A stretch of 64,000 nt of DNA, from contig SNVD02009150.1 of assembly GCA_013180625.2 (NCBI GenBank), positions 303,928 through 367,927 on the forward strand, given 5' to 3'. A model generated the notes under the pieces. That model was not told the origin of the DNA and searched no databases. It saw nothing but the letters and a program-made list of their open reading frames with translations. The translations under genes were made by a program, and so were the position numbers. The stretch is from Boswellia sacra (lineage: Eukaryota; Streptophyta; Magnoliopsida; Sapindales; Burseraceae). Shown piece by piece: positions 46,132-56,910 of this stretch (positions are counted from its first letter, which is position 1; the number at the start of each line of letters is the position of its first letter).

Positions 46132-48144
46132 TTCTCCCCCACCTGATTCCGCAACGTCCCCGTTGCGTCCTTCAAGATGTACCATCGGTTGTGGGCGAGA
46201 GGTCTTATGTCGACGCTTCCCTTTTCCGCGCTTGCGTGACCTCCTGGTTGCCTTCGCGGTCTTGGGAGGCATCATTCTGTGAGACACCATAGATGGAGGT
46301 TCGGTGTCAAATTCCTCTTGCCTTGGTGATTGTCTCTCCGATGTATTTTGAGCCACAACATCCTTGTTTTCGTCAAGGATGGGCAGAATTTGTGGGCTCT
46401 TAGTAACAACGAGGTTCTCCCCATCGTTGAGCTCCCGAATGGGAGTAAGGAGGTTCGGCTCTTCCTTAATCCCTTGTTCAAATTGTAGTGCGGACATTAT
46501 CTTCTTCTCGACCTTAGCTACACGTTCTATGCCGACCGTGCATGAATGACTTCCATCGAGGATGCTAAGGGAGTTAGAAGATGGTATGGGAAAGGCATGG
46601 GCTTGATCGAAGAATTCCATGCCGAGCACTACTTGGAAATCATCCATAGGAACAATGGAGAAATCAAGCTTACCATTCCACGTGCCAAGTTGGACGGATG
46701 TGGCTTTAGACACCCCCACAATTGCCTTGGCAGCTGAGTTTATGGCTTTGATGGCACCACCTCCCTTGGTGTATTTGAGACCTAACCGTTTGGCCTCTTC
46801 TTCGGAAATGAAATTGTGCGTGGCTCCCGTGTCGAGCATTGCACGCACATCTTTGCCGTTAATGGTGGCACTCACATACATTAAACCTTTCTTAGCAAGT
46901 GTGGTTTTCTTGAGTGCACCAATGATATGAAGGGAACCCATTTCCGCTTGCGGCTCCTCCTCATGGACACCCCTATCTTGAGTGACAAGAGCATTGAGGG
47001 CCTTCCTCTTTGGGCAATCACGAACCCAATGAGGACCATCACAGATGAAGCAAGGGCTTTTAGGTTTTGAGGCATCAAACTTACCTCTATTGGGTGTGTT
47101 TCGTTTGTCCCCTCCGAATGCCTTGCGTTCACCACCTTCCTTGCGAGGATGATATTGCTCTTCTCCATCTTTCTCGTGGTTGGGCTTCCTCTCCTTGAAT
47201 TGGGTAGAGTAATCCACAAGAGATTCGGCTATGGCTATAGCATCATCGAGATTTTGCACGTTGCGCCTCTCTAGTTCAATTCTTGCCCAATCTTTGAGCC
47301 CATCAAGAAAATAGAAGAGGGAGTCCTTCTCGGACATGTCCTTAATTTCAAGGATTATAGTAGTGAAGTCTTTAATGTACTCACGGATTGTGCCGCTTTG
47401 CTTCAATCGGCGGAGACGACCTCTTGCCTCCTTCTCGGCATTGCTTGGAGAGAAATGCTTCCGAAGTTCTCTCTTGAAATCCTCCCATGTGCGGAGGGAA
47501 ATGATGCCTTTGCCCGCGTCGCCATGCTTTCGACGCCACCAAAGTTGGGCTGCATCACGTAGGAATGTGGGCGCAACACCGATCCTCGAAGCATCATCGT
47601 GGGCACATTTAGCTTCGAAGTATTGTTCCAAGCCAAAGAGGAAGTTTTCCACTTCCGTTGCATTGCGGGTGCCATGGTACGTGGGAGGAGTAGGCACTTG
47701 CATATTTATCAACGCATTACCGCTTGTGTAGGAAGGGCTAGCGCGCTCGCATTGGTGTTTCTCCCATTCCGTGCGAGTTTCCTCTACTTCGGCACGGAGT
47801 CCTCGCAACTCATGTTCCATAAAGACCCGCAAGCTTGTGAGCTCTCGTGTAATGTTACGAAGCTCCTTCTCATAAGCCTTACTAAACTCGTTGATGTTGG
47901 ACTTTGTGGCTTGGGTTATCTCTCCATATTCCGTCTCTAGACCTTCGAGACGTGCGGAGAGCCCTTCGATCGCATTGTCCATCCCCGAGATAGTTTGTTC
48001 AAGGCTTGCAACACGAGGCTCCAAGACTTCCGTGAGGGGGGCTTTAGTCTTACCACGTTTTCCTTGTAGGCGTGGTTGTGGGAGAGATTGTTCCTCTCGA
48101 CCACGGACTTGCTCCTCCATGTTCATCTCCATGTCGGATGCCAT
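46042..48144 (-). CDS. gag-aspartic protease polyprotein of LTR element
   Basis: An intact frame of 700 codons. I take the start at 48144 (MASDMEMNMEEQ) because the upstream ATG at 48222 lies in the LTR and upstream of the primer site. In order: acidic N-terminus; a coiled coil (about residues 40-140, heptads such as VASLEQTISGMDNAIEGL); the retrotransposon gag (capsid) domain (about 150-325: FLRDAAQLWWRRK, then LRKHFSP); a basic stretch; a zinc knuckle CFICDGPHWVRDC (C-x2-C-x3-H-x4-C); and a retropepsin-like protease with active site LDTGATHNFI and a second conserved block VVLGMEF. A lysine/arginine-rich tail follows. The frame then reads through the polypurine tract and ends in the 3' LTR. 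It would form virus-like particles. The type is gypsy-like. Confidence 0.9.
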   Translation of the reverse strand: MASDMEMNMEEQVRGREEQSLPQPRLQGKRGKTKAPLTEVLEPRVASLEQTISGMDNAIEGLSARLEGLETEYGEITQATKSNINEFSKAYEKELRNITRELTSLRVFMEHELRGLRAEVEETRTEWEKHQCERASPSYTSGNALINMQVPTPPTYHGTRNATEVENFLFGLEQYFEAKCAHDDASRIGVAPTFLRDAAQLWWRRKHGDAGKGIISLRTWEDFKRELRKHFSPSNAEKEARGRLRRLKQSGTIREYIKDFTTIILEIKDMSEKDSLFYFLDGLKDWARIELERRNVQNLDDAIAIAESLVDYSTQFKERKPNHEKDGEEQYHPRKEGGERKAFGGDKRNTPNRGKFDASKPKSPCFICDGPHWVRDCPKRKALNALVTQDRGVHEEEPQAEMGSLHIIGALKKTTLAKKGLMYVSATINGKDVRAMLDTGATHNFISEEEAKRLGLKYTKGGGAIKAINSAAKAIVGVSKATSVQLGTWNGKLDFSIVPMDDFQVVLGMEFFDQAHAFPIPSSNSLSILDGSHSCTVGIERVAKVEKKIMSALQFEQGIKEEPNLLTPIRELNDGENLVVTKSPQILPILDENKDVVAQNTSERQSPRQEEFDTEPPSMVSHRMMPPKTAKATRRSRKRGKGKRRHKTSRPQPMVHLEGRNGDVAESGGGECYGPPSYKLELAQSHKAWPNPSPPFGNSS
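46132..46143 (-). other. polypurine tract of the gag-only element
   Basis: GGTGGGGGAGAA on the minus strand directly abuts the TGTTACGG start of the 3' LTR, the plus-strand primer position. It lies inside the gag reading frame. Confidence 0.85.
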
Positions 48145-48166
48145 TTGTTCTTGGTGCTCGAACCGT

Positions 48167-48178
48167 GCTCTGATACCA
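48167..48178 (-). other. primer binding site (initiator Met tRNA)
   Basis: TGGTATCAGAGC on the minus strand, two bases after the 5' LTR. Confidence 0.9.
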
Positions 48179-48180
48179 AC

Positions 48181-48741
48181 TGTCACGAGCTTGGAGTTTA
48201 GCGCAGCTTGCTCGTGCGGCACTTAGGCAACTTGAACCCGAAGTTGCTAAGTAAGCCTTGTGATTAGCTTGCTTCGCTCAAGGAAGAAGCTTGTGGACCG
48301 TTGAGCTTAAGAACTTGTAGGCAACAAAGAGAAGAGTAGGAAGAATGGAGGCAAGTATTGCTTACTCAAAGAATGCTTTGTATTACGATTGAAAGCTTAC
48401 AATGCTTGAATTCAATGAATGTGTGGATTAGCTTGGATATCTTACAAATGAGCCTTGGAGGGGTTTTTATAGTGAGTCACCTCCTCCATAACGGCTATAT
48501 AACGGCTAGTTTCTAACGGCTATATAACGGCTAGTTTCCTAACGGCTATATAACGGTTAGTTCCCAACAGCTATATAACGGCTAGTTCCCAACGGCTATA
48601 TAACGGCTATATTTGACCATCTAGAATCTCTAGATATTTACATTAATGCCACTAGCTAGAATTTCCGAAAGGTGGGCTTGGATTAGGCCAAGCCTTGTGT
48701 GATTGGGCCAACTCTAGCTTGTAACTTGGCGGGCCGTAACA
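48181..48741 (-). repeat. 5' LTR of the gag-only element
   Basis: 561 bp, with the same ends as the LTR at 45521-46131. It differs by a shorter minisatellite, a 7-bp deletion (GAGCTTG) and one A/G change that I could see outside the array. Confidence 0.9.
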
Positions 48742-51451
48742 ATAGTCTATCCTCATGAATAATAGAATATTGAGTGACAAAAAATCATTAATTTAGTTTG
48801 ATGGGGATCACCTTAGTGCACAAATCGTCGGTGTCATTTAGTTCACCTAAGGTATAGTTAAGTTATTTATGAGTTAAACCTATCAATAATTTATCACTTT
48901 TTAGCTGCATTCTAATATTCTAATAAACACAAGGACTTTAGAGGAGGACCTCAAGATGAAACACCATAATTTGGTGTTATTGTGGATGTAATGCAAATTA
49001 CAACATGAACGTTATTAATACCATTGCACTTGTTTTCTTATCAAAGAAATTTTAAATAAATTACAATTCATACCTGATGTCTATAGTTAGATGACCAATG
49101 TAGTATTGTTACGTCATGGGAGATGGTGTCTTAAGTCTTATTAAGTTTTTTCTTTTATAAAAAATACATTTTGACTTAAAAAAAATTCAAAAAGAGGGTC
49201 ATTAGAGGCTAATTCAAAGAAATGGAGGATATTCAAGAATTTGCCCTCAGCTTAAGGTCATTAATGAAACTTTTCCTAAGAAAAACAATTAAAAAAAACA
49301 CAAGAACACAGTCACAAAACTAATGTAATGTTAAAATAATACAAATCGACAATGGATAAAGACATGTAGGGAGGCAATGTTATTTTATTAGTTTGTTAGT
49401 TGTTAACACCATCTCTTTTGCTCAAAAGTAAAAGTCAAATACAATAACTAAAAGGAAAAACCTGGTTACGGATGCATGCACCATAATTTGTTTTAAGTGA
49501 TCATAACAGGTAAATTTGTTAAACTCTCTTGACCTTTAACAAAAAAATCAATAAAAATAAAACTTCCTAGAAGACCCAAAATAATTTCCCTTCCTCACTT
49601 GGGTCTATTCTCTATGGAACTCATTTCACCTCTAACTTACTATAGGAAATTACAGTGTTTACAACAAATCAATTTTGTTTCTAAAGTTGTAAATTTCGTT
49701 GCAAAAGACATTCCGCCATGAAAATCACTTCATCGTAAAGTCACGGTGATAGCCTCATGGAAGAATATATTAGAAGACAAAAAATATGCATTGTCGAAAA
49801 AGACATTTCACAATGAAATTTTGGTTGCAGAGTGGATACAAAATTATTGGGCCTTATCACTAATTAGGTGGCCATAATGTAGTGTAAGGCCTAGTTAGAT
49901 TAAGTTTAGGGTTCCTTTGTCATATATAAAAAAGAAATCTTATTAACTAACTTAAATCTAATTTTATTCTTAATATCTACACACCGGAAGCGTTTTTCAA
50001 CTTGGAGTATTGTGAGACTTGCCATAGTAGACCCTAGGTGGTGATTTCTCGTAGATCGATCCATTATTATAAGTATACACTTTAAACATTCGAATTCCTA
50101 TAAAATTGCAAAAAGCATGAGAAAAAAATATAAAATGGTGCAAGAAAGATTTTAGGTATAAAGCCCATGGACTTCACTAAATAAAAGCCCAAGCTCAAGC
50201 CCAAATTTAAATTTTTAACCAGTCCAGCCTAACCCTTTTTTCCTTATTTTATTGGAATATTTTTTTAAATGACCCTTTTTTAAGTCAACTTGATAAATGT
50301 AACCCCCTTTTAGAATTTAACTATTTATAACCCCTTTTACATATGAAAAGACACTAATATCCTTGGTGAATACTTGTATTTTCAATTATACTTTTGAAAA
50401 ATGACAACTTCACACGATCTCTCTACAGAAAGAGAGACGAAGAGAGAGACAGCGATGAATGAAATCTGGAGACGAAATCATTGCGTTGTCTACTGTTCTT
50501 TTCCTCAATTTTCCTACAAATCGTCTCAGGTTCCTTGCGATTTCATTTCTCTTTAAAAAAATCGATTTTTTTTATATTAATTCATTATTATCTGCTTAAA
50601 TCAACAATTTGAGATTCTTCAAATCTGTTGCGATCTTTGTTTATTTACATCATTAATGTTATGTTTGGTTGCTGGGAAAAGTTTAGAGGGATTGTGTGTG
50701 GGGGGCTGGGGTTTGTGGGGGTTGGGTTGGGTGTGGTGGTGTGTGGGGGCATGGGGGTGGGGTGGTGTTATAGAGATGGAAAATTTCTGTTAAATCTGAA
50801 TTTCTTAGATAGCTAAAGTTTGGATTTTATGTCATCCTTCAAATTTTCTATTTTGATTTGTTATAGGAGATGAATTTTAGAATTCAGGAAGGGAAGGGAT
50901 AAGAATTGAATGCCTAGTACAATTAAGTTGTAGTGGATTGTGGATTTGGTAGGTGGTGGAATTGGTGGTGATGGCAGTTGAGAGTGGTTGTCGGCGTGGT
51001 GTTAAAAGGCAGTAATGGGTGATGGATTCGGTGGGATGCGCTTACAGTAGAACTTTGGTTATGTAAGTATTCAAGATCTCATTTTGGGTTTGGTAGTTGC
51101 TGTTATATGTATTTGACGGAAACAAAGGAGGTAATGGCAGAGAATTGTAGTCGAGGTGTTTGATTATACTAGTGTAGGTGATTTCCATGATTATGATGGT
51201 GGTGCTGATGGCAAAAGTGATGGTATTCTATACGGCTATAGTTGGTGGTGATGTTGTTACTACTAGTTTTGGTAATCTAATGTCAATGGGCGTGGTAGCA
51301 CTAGGTTGGGGTATGATTTTTGGAGTTTTGGTGGCTATGAGGATTTGGCTACTTTTATCGAAGTTTCAAAATCTTAAGAATTCAACATGTCCGAGATTTG
51401 TATGTTTCGTTTGATTGTGCAGATAAATTATTTTCTTTCTTTTTTATTCAG
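48742..51451. other. no gene; possible leader and first intron of the CUE fragment
   Basis: There is no coding domain. From about 50400 the sequence changes character (CTCTCTACAGAAAGAGAGA, then ATGAATGAAATCTGGAG) and could be a leader and start, followed by a G/T-rich intron leading to the CUE-protein exons at 51452. This is inference from position only. Rows of GTGGTG(G/A)T fill 50930-51300. Confidence 0.35.
50690..50775 (+). repeat. G/T-rich tract with many G runs
   Basis: About 85 bases on the plus strand consist nearly only of G and T, with numerous runs of three to six G (GGGGGGCTGGGG, then GTGGGGGTTGGG and later GGGGGCATGGGGGTGGGG). It could form G-quadruplexes. Confidence 0.85.
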
Positions 51452-52278
51452 CTACATTAGAATGATTGTTTCTATAAATGTTGCTGCATCTGATAGTCAA
51501 TCGACTCCAAACAAGCTTTCAATGGATGGTGCAAAATGGGTGGACTCGTTTATGATAGATATGATGAGTGTTACTAATATGGATGATGCTAAAGCCCTTG
51601 CCTCAAGAGTGTTGCAAATTTTAGAGAAATCCATCATGGCACGTTCTGCTGATGAGGCATTAGAAAGTTTTCAAAAGGTGTGTATCTTTTGTTAATTAAT
51701 TCAAACTACTGTAATTTTTGTGTGTTTTTAGGGGTTGATATTGCAGTTTTTACTTCGTACGTTTAAGATGCCATACCAAACTTATACAATTTGCATAGTA
51801 ATGATGCTATTTTATTAATAATTTTTTGTATGGATGAAAATTCATCATAACATGACAAACATACAGCTCAGTGAAGCTTTATAATATAGTGGCTTTTTGC
51901 TGTTTTAAAGAACTTGTCATGAGTTAAGATTTTTCTCCCTGATGCGGGTGCTATTATATGGCTTTAGTTACAAATGTGTTTTTGTTGGCTTATATTATTA
52001 TGATCTTTCATTGGACAGGAAAAAATGATGCTGAAAGAACAATTTCATATATTGATCCGACAAAATTCCATCCTTAAATGTGCAGTGGCTACTCAGCTTG
52101 AGCGTCAAAAGGAATTTGAGGGTAGAAACCAAGAGTTGCAACAATTGAAACAGTTGCTTTGTCAGTATCAGAAACAGTTGAGAACCCTCGAGGTGGACAA
52201 CTATGCATTGCAATGCACTTGAGGCAGGCTCAGCAAGGCAGCTCCATACCTAGACGTTTTCATCCTGATGTCTTTTGA
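51452..52278 (+). pseudogene. CUE-domain protein, C-terminal exons
   Basis: The parent is a plant ubiquitin-system CUE-domain protein of unknown detailed role. Exon 51452-51677 gives MDGAKWVDSFMIDMMSVTNM, then DDAKALASRVLQILEKSI and ALESFQK, followed by GTGTGT. Exon 52019-52278, after TTGGACAG, gives EKMMLKEQFHILIRQNSILK, then a coiled coil (ELQQLKQLLCQYQKQLRTLE) and VDNYAL. A two-base loss then shifts the frame; in the other frame HLRQAQQGSSIPRRFHPDVF and a stop complete the family C-terminus. The N-terminal CUE domain was not found upstream. With the frameshift and missing exon it is most likely a pseudogene. Confidence 0.7.
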
Positions 52279-52694
52279 CGAATAGTAGACAAAACGAATA
52301 GACTGGATAGAGAGATGGAAGCTTAGCCTACTTTAATTGATTTGCATCTCATGAACTACAATGCCAAAAGGATTTAACATTATGTTGGCCAAAGGTCTAG
52401 TCGTTACTTATGAAAATCGTTTGTCTTTCATGTGTTTCAGTTGGATGACCATTTGGTGACCGTCTTCAAATTCTGTAACTCGAGCAAACACACAAAATAT
52501 CAATCAATTTCTAGTTTGCTATGAAGGATTAAAAGTTGAAATTGTCTTTGTTTGTGTTTTTTGATCGTGTTATGACAAGAAAATTGGTTTAATGTGATAT
52601 AGTCATGAGTCATTTTGCATTCATATAGAAATGTGATTGCATTCATATACAGTCGAGAAAATATTGAAATTCTCATTAACTAAGTTATGCTGCC

Positions 52695-53680
52695 AGCACG
52701 ACCAAGTCGTGCAAAAAAATAAAATCTGAAATTTTGCACGACCAAGTCATACAGTAAATGAGAACTTTATAGAAATATAACGGGTCGTGCAGTAAATTAT
52801 TGGGGTCTTCGAAGATTGGCATAAAAGATATGAAATGAAATTGGTTTTGTTGCACGACTGGGTCGTGTAGTGAATAAAATCAACTACAAAACCACTAAGT
52901 GTTGCATGACCCATTTGTGCACTTGGTCGTGCACAAATTACAGCCGAAAATTGACCTAGTCGAGCTAATTGCACAACCCGGTCATGCAATAGAGTGAAAT
53001 CAGTTTTGTTGCACGACCAGGTCGTGCAATAGAATGAAATCGATTTTGTTGCACGACCCAGTCGTATTGTCTTTTGGTGTAAAAACATTTTGCACGACTC
53101 TTTTCTCCAAAGGGTTGTGCTGCACGACCCTTTTCTCCAAAGGGACGAGGAAGGTCTTTCTTATAGAGTTGTTCCAACCCGGTCGTGCAACAAAACATAT
53201 TTTGTTTTGAAATCTGCTTTGTTGCACAACCCAGTCGTGCACTAGAGTGAAATCAGTTTTATTGTACGACCCGGTTGTGCTGATTGCATGACCCGGTCGT
53301 GTAACAAAAACAGATTGTTTTGAAATCTGTTTTGTTGCACGACCCGATCGTGCTGATAGCACGACTGGGTCGTGCAATAGAGTGAAATCTGTTTTATTGC
53401 ACGACCCGGTCGTGCTGATTGCACGACCCAGTTGTGCAACAAAACAGATTCTGTTTAGTTGCATGACCCGGTCGTGCTGGTAGCACGACTTGGTCGTGCA
53501 ATAAACTCTAATGGGTTTGTTGCACGACCCCGTCGTGCTGATTGCAATAGAGTGAATTCCGGGCAATGTGCACGACCCGATTACGTCAAAAACTTGGCAC
53601 GACCAGATCATGCACGAGGTGAAAGTGGCATTTTTGCACCATCACGAGCGAAGTAGCATATTTAAAAATAGTCGTGCAAG
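52695..53680. repeat. palindromic repeat cluster 1 (GCACGACC-N-GGTCGTGC)
   Basis: The self-complementary core TTGCACGACC(C/A/T)GGTCGTGCAA, intact or degenerate, occurs roughly 18 times in about 1 kb. Spacers are often drawn from a common pool (CAATAGAGTGAAATC, CAACAAAACAGATT, TTTTGAAATCTG). Every open frame through the cluster is a translation of the repeat (RVVQ / LHDPVV). The core resembles no transposon terminus I know. Confidence 0.9.
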
Positions 53681-54193
53681 TAGGAGTATAACTGCCTAAA
53701 ATATTATAAGAAGTTAAAGGACGATGTGTTTACAATTGTTACATATAAACCTTTAAACCGTGGATGAAATTGGCATATAATTACCAAAGTGTTTTAACTA
53801 TCCAAAAAGTGATACATGGATACAACGACAATAATATCACCAAAGGTATGATTCTGCAATTATTCATTCCCTTGAATCAAATACATATATCCGAAAGAGT
53901 TTTACAAAGTTTGAGAAGAATGTCATGGTTTCTAAAATGCGGAATTTCAACATGGTTTTGCAACTCATTTCCATGATCTCATATCAAACATATCTGCCAC
54001 CAACTATAGTTTCGAGCATGGTCTGGATTATGTATAACTTCTATAGACTCACCAGTAATCAGGCAATGAAGATACATTATAACAAAAAATCCACAATCTC
54101 CACAACATAAGAAAAGAACATAATGGTTAGTTGCAACTTCAGGAGAGGATATTACGATAAAAGAAACAAGTTTAGTTTTAAATTGGAGTAACC

Positions 54194-54472
54194 TTATCTG
54201 TTGTTGGGGAACACCTGGGACTGGAATGACCGCCATGGATCTACACAACCACCGTTGTCCCCATCAACGGCCTGTAGAAATAAAGGAATCATATATGCAT
54301 ATGGCAACATTTGACTTTGAAATTCATCATCCGTGTATAGATTGTGGTCCGAGTCAACATTCATTTCTTCGTGTGGCCTTTCATCATCTAATGGTATCCT
54401 TTCTTTTTCTGTCTTTTGTTTCTCCGTTGATACCTTGCTTTCTTTCCCTTTCTTTGTCTCACCTCCTTCAAA
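54194..54472 (-). CDS. open frame of unknown identity between the palindromic clusters
   Basis: On the minus strand a frame of about 93 codons runs from a possible acceptor (TTAG at about 54473) to TAA at 54194-54196. It is hydrophilic at first (GKESKVSTEKQKTEKERIPL), then contains NVDSDHNLYTDDEFQSQMLP and AVDGDNGGCVDPWRSFQSQV. There is no start codon near the 5' end, so it could be an internal exon. I do not recognise it, and chance cannot be excluded. Confidence 0.3.
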   Translation of the reverse strand, partial: FEGGETKKGKESKVSTEKQKTEKERIPLDDERPHEEMNVDSDHNLYTDDEFQSQMLPYAYMIPLFLQAVDGDNGGCVDPWRSFQSQVFPNNR

Positions 54473-54514
54473 CTAACCCGGACAACCCGGACGTGTAAAA
54501 TTGTTAAGTACAAC

Positions 54515-54902
54515 CATCTCTCGGTCGTGTAGTAAATAAAAACTTAGGAAAAGCTCCACAATCAATTAGCACGACTAAAGTCGTGGTACTTGCATGACCT
54601 GGTCGTGCGCAAATTAAAATCAGAAATTTGGCACGATCATTAGCACGACCTGGTCGTGCAACAAAGTGAAATTGGTTCTGTTGTATGACTGGGTTGTGCT
54701 ATCAGCACGACCCAGTCGTGCTCTGAATAAAATGAACTACAAAACCACCTTGTGTTACATGACCTAGTCGTGCAATTTTCACGGCCAAGTCGTGCAACAA
54801 TGTGAAATCAAAAATTTTGCACAACCTAATCGTGCTACACGCACGACCTGGTCGTGCAGTTAATGTGCAGTCGTGCATGTTGCACGACCTGGTCGTGCAA
54901 AA
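54515..54902. repeat. palindromic repeat cluster 2
   Basis: The cluster has the same core as 52695-53680, about ten copies, with shared longer context such as AACTACAAAACCAC followed by TGT-(G/A)CATGACC (52880 and 54732). The two clusters therefore derive from a common larger unit. Confidence 0.88.
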
Positions 54903-55173
54903 TTACAGATTTGAAATTGTCGTTCAAATGACTTTTTATAGATTTTATCCACGATGTCGTTGTGCTTTTTCTGTGCAAATCTTACCCAAAATAGAGAAAG
55001 ATTCAAAAGACGATGACTCATCCCTCCCCATATGAATGTTTTGTATTTTTCGCATTCAAACCAATTTCCTTCTAAATGTTTTGCAACAGGGAACTGAATT
55101 ACGACCATTTGCAAATAGGACCAAAATCTCTAAAATATTGGACGAAGTTCAAGGATCATGTATCTAAAATTGG

Positions 55174-56909
55174 TGTTGACCCAGGTATGGCAACCCAAGA
55201 GGGGGGTGAATTGGGTTTTTATTTATAAAAACTGATTTAGAAAACTTTTCTTAAAAGATCAAAATTATTTAACTTTTTCTTTGAGAATAAAGGTGAAGAA
55301 GATGAAAATAGAATGCAATCAAGAGAATAGAAATGAAGAACAATCACAAGTGCAAGTTAATGTAAAGAGATAGGGATAGAGAGAGTGCAAACTCAATTTA
55401 CGTGGTTCGGCAAATCTTGCCTACGTCCACGGGCTCTTAGCTCCACGAGCTAAGTTTTCCACTAAGTTGTAAAAATCTTTACAACTTGCTTGATGAACAA
55501 CCTCACCAAGACTTTTTCCTTCAAACCTTGATAACACCACACCAAGAGTTTCTTCTTGATGAATAACCTCACCAAGGCAACTTCCTTCAACTCTTGATAA
55601 CACCACACCAAGAGTTCTTCTTGATGAACAACCTCACCAAGGCAACTTCCTTCAACCCTTGATAACACACAACAAGAGTTCTCTCAAGGATAACTATTAT
55701 CCTTTACAAGAATATCTCACTCTCACCACAATACAAGAACAAAGATAATTTTTACAACAAAGTATAACTCTCTTCAAAGAGTAGATAAAGAATATAAAAG
55801 CTCTCTAGACTTGATATTTCTCTTGTTTTTTTTTTTTTTTGCTTGATAGATACTTCTCTTGCTCTTCCTGAATTCATGGGGGAAGGGCTCCTTTTATAGG
55901 CAAATAGGATGAACTTAATCAAGTGAAGACACCAACTCCAAATTTTCTGCCCACTATAAAAACTAAAATTTTGTCTGCCATTTTTGTTAATGTTCTATTT
56001 GAAATTTGAAAATGTGCAAAACAAAAAAGATCTGGAAAATTGAAAAATATTTCCAACGCATCAAGAACCAAGTCATTTGGATATCTCTAGCTCAAGATAT
56101 GGCCAAAACACCATTCAGTGCTCATGTGACTTGATTTTTCTTCCATGTGTCAGTCCACCGACTTGCATGTGTATTATGTCGGCCTTCTGTTTGAAATTTA
56201 AACTTCTTCAAACAATACAAAATCTGATTCATTGAATAATCTTTCCAATGCCACAAGAATCAAGTCATTTGGATATCTCTAACTCAAGATATGAACAAAA
56301 CATCATTCGGTGCTCAAATGAGTTGATTTTTCTTCTCTGTATTAGTCAACCGAATTGCATGTCAATTATGTTGGCTTTCTATTTGAAATTTGAATTTATT
56401 CAAAACATATGAAATGTGCTAAATTAAGTCATCTTTCCAATGCCACAAGAATCAAGTCATTTTGATTTTTCTAGCTCAAGATATGTCCAAAAGATTATTC
56501 GGTACTCATGTCAGCTGCTTCCATTTGTCTTTCAACTTGCATGATGATTTGGACAACCTTTCACTTGAAATTTGAATTTCTTTAAAACATATGAAATGTT
56601 ATAAATTGAGTAAGCTTTCCAAAGAATCAATAATCATGTCATTTGGACATTTATAGAGATATATATGACCAATTGATTGAACATTACTCATGTGTCACAT
56701 TCCTTGGGTCAAACCTTGTTCTTAAACTTTGGTGCCTTTAACATGTAGTCTTCTCCTTAGCTTCAACACTTCATTTTAATAAGCCTTTTCTTGATTTTAC
56801 AATTATTTCAATGATATTACTCTTGCACATAAATAAACATGTTAGTTAATCTCAATGAAACGATGTGTATTGTTATCATCAAAATTATCATGTAACCTTA
56901 GGGCTAACA
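55174..56909 (-). repeat. 3' LTR of the Sirevirus element
   Basis: On the plus strand it runs TGTTGACCCAGG...GGGCTAACA. It contains two internal tandem families: ~66-bp units with ACCAAGAGTT-TTCTTGATGAA at 55490-55690, and ~185-bp units with CAAGTCATTTGGATATCTCT at 56050-56680. Confidence 0.85.
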
Positions 56910-56910
56910 A

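Larger units (their letters stand above)
45521..48741 (-). mobile_element. gag-only LTR retrotransposon (TR-GAG type), 3.2 kb, young
   Basis: There are two nearly identical LTRs (45521-46131 and 48181-48741), a primer site, a polypurine tract, and between them a single intact gag-protease frame on the minus strand. No reverse transcriptase or integrase is present and there is no room for them, so this fits the TR-GAG class of non-autonomous elements that rely on another element's polymerase. ATAG occurs on both sides (45517-45520 and 48742-48745) as a short target duplication. Outside the internal minisatellite I see only one substitution and a 7-bp indel between the LTRs, which points to recent insertion. 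Confidence 0.88.

Noticed and set aside
46089..48226. Plus-strand frames of up to 131 codons opposite the gag gene
   Set aside because: Mirror frames of the GC-richer gag-protease coding sequence. They show no domain character.
49650..49880. Possible further CACTA remnant (TTTCGTTGCAAAAGACATT, TCATCGTAAAG, GTAGTG near 49880)
   Set aside because: Words resemble the GCGACGAAA type, but no paired terminus, duplication or regular array is present.
52747..53656. A 203-codon minus-strand frame and its neighbours (repeated GSCNKTDF / LHDPVV)
   Set aside because: A by-product of the palindromic repeat, which is open in several frames. There is no non-repetitive protein sequence.
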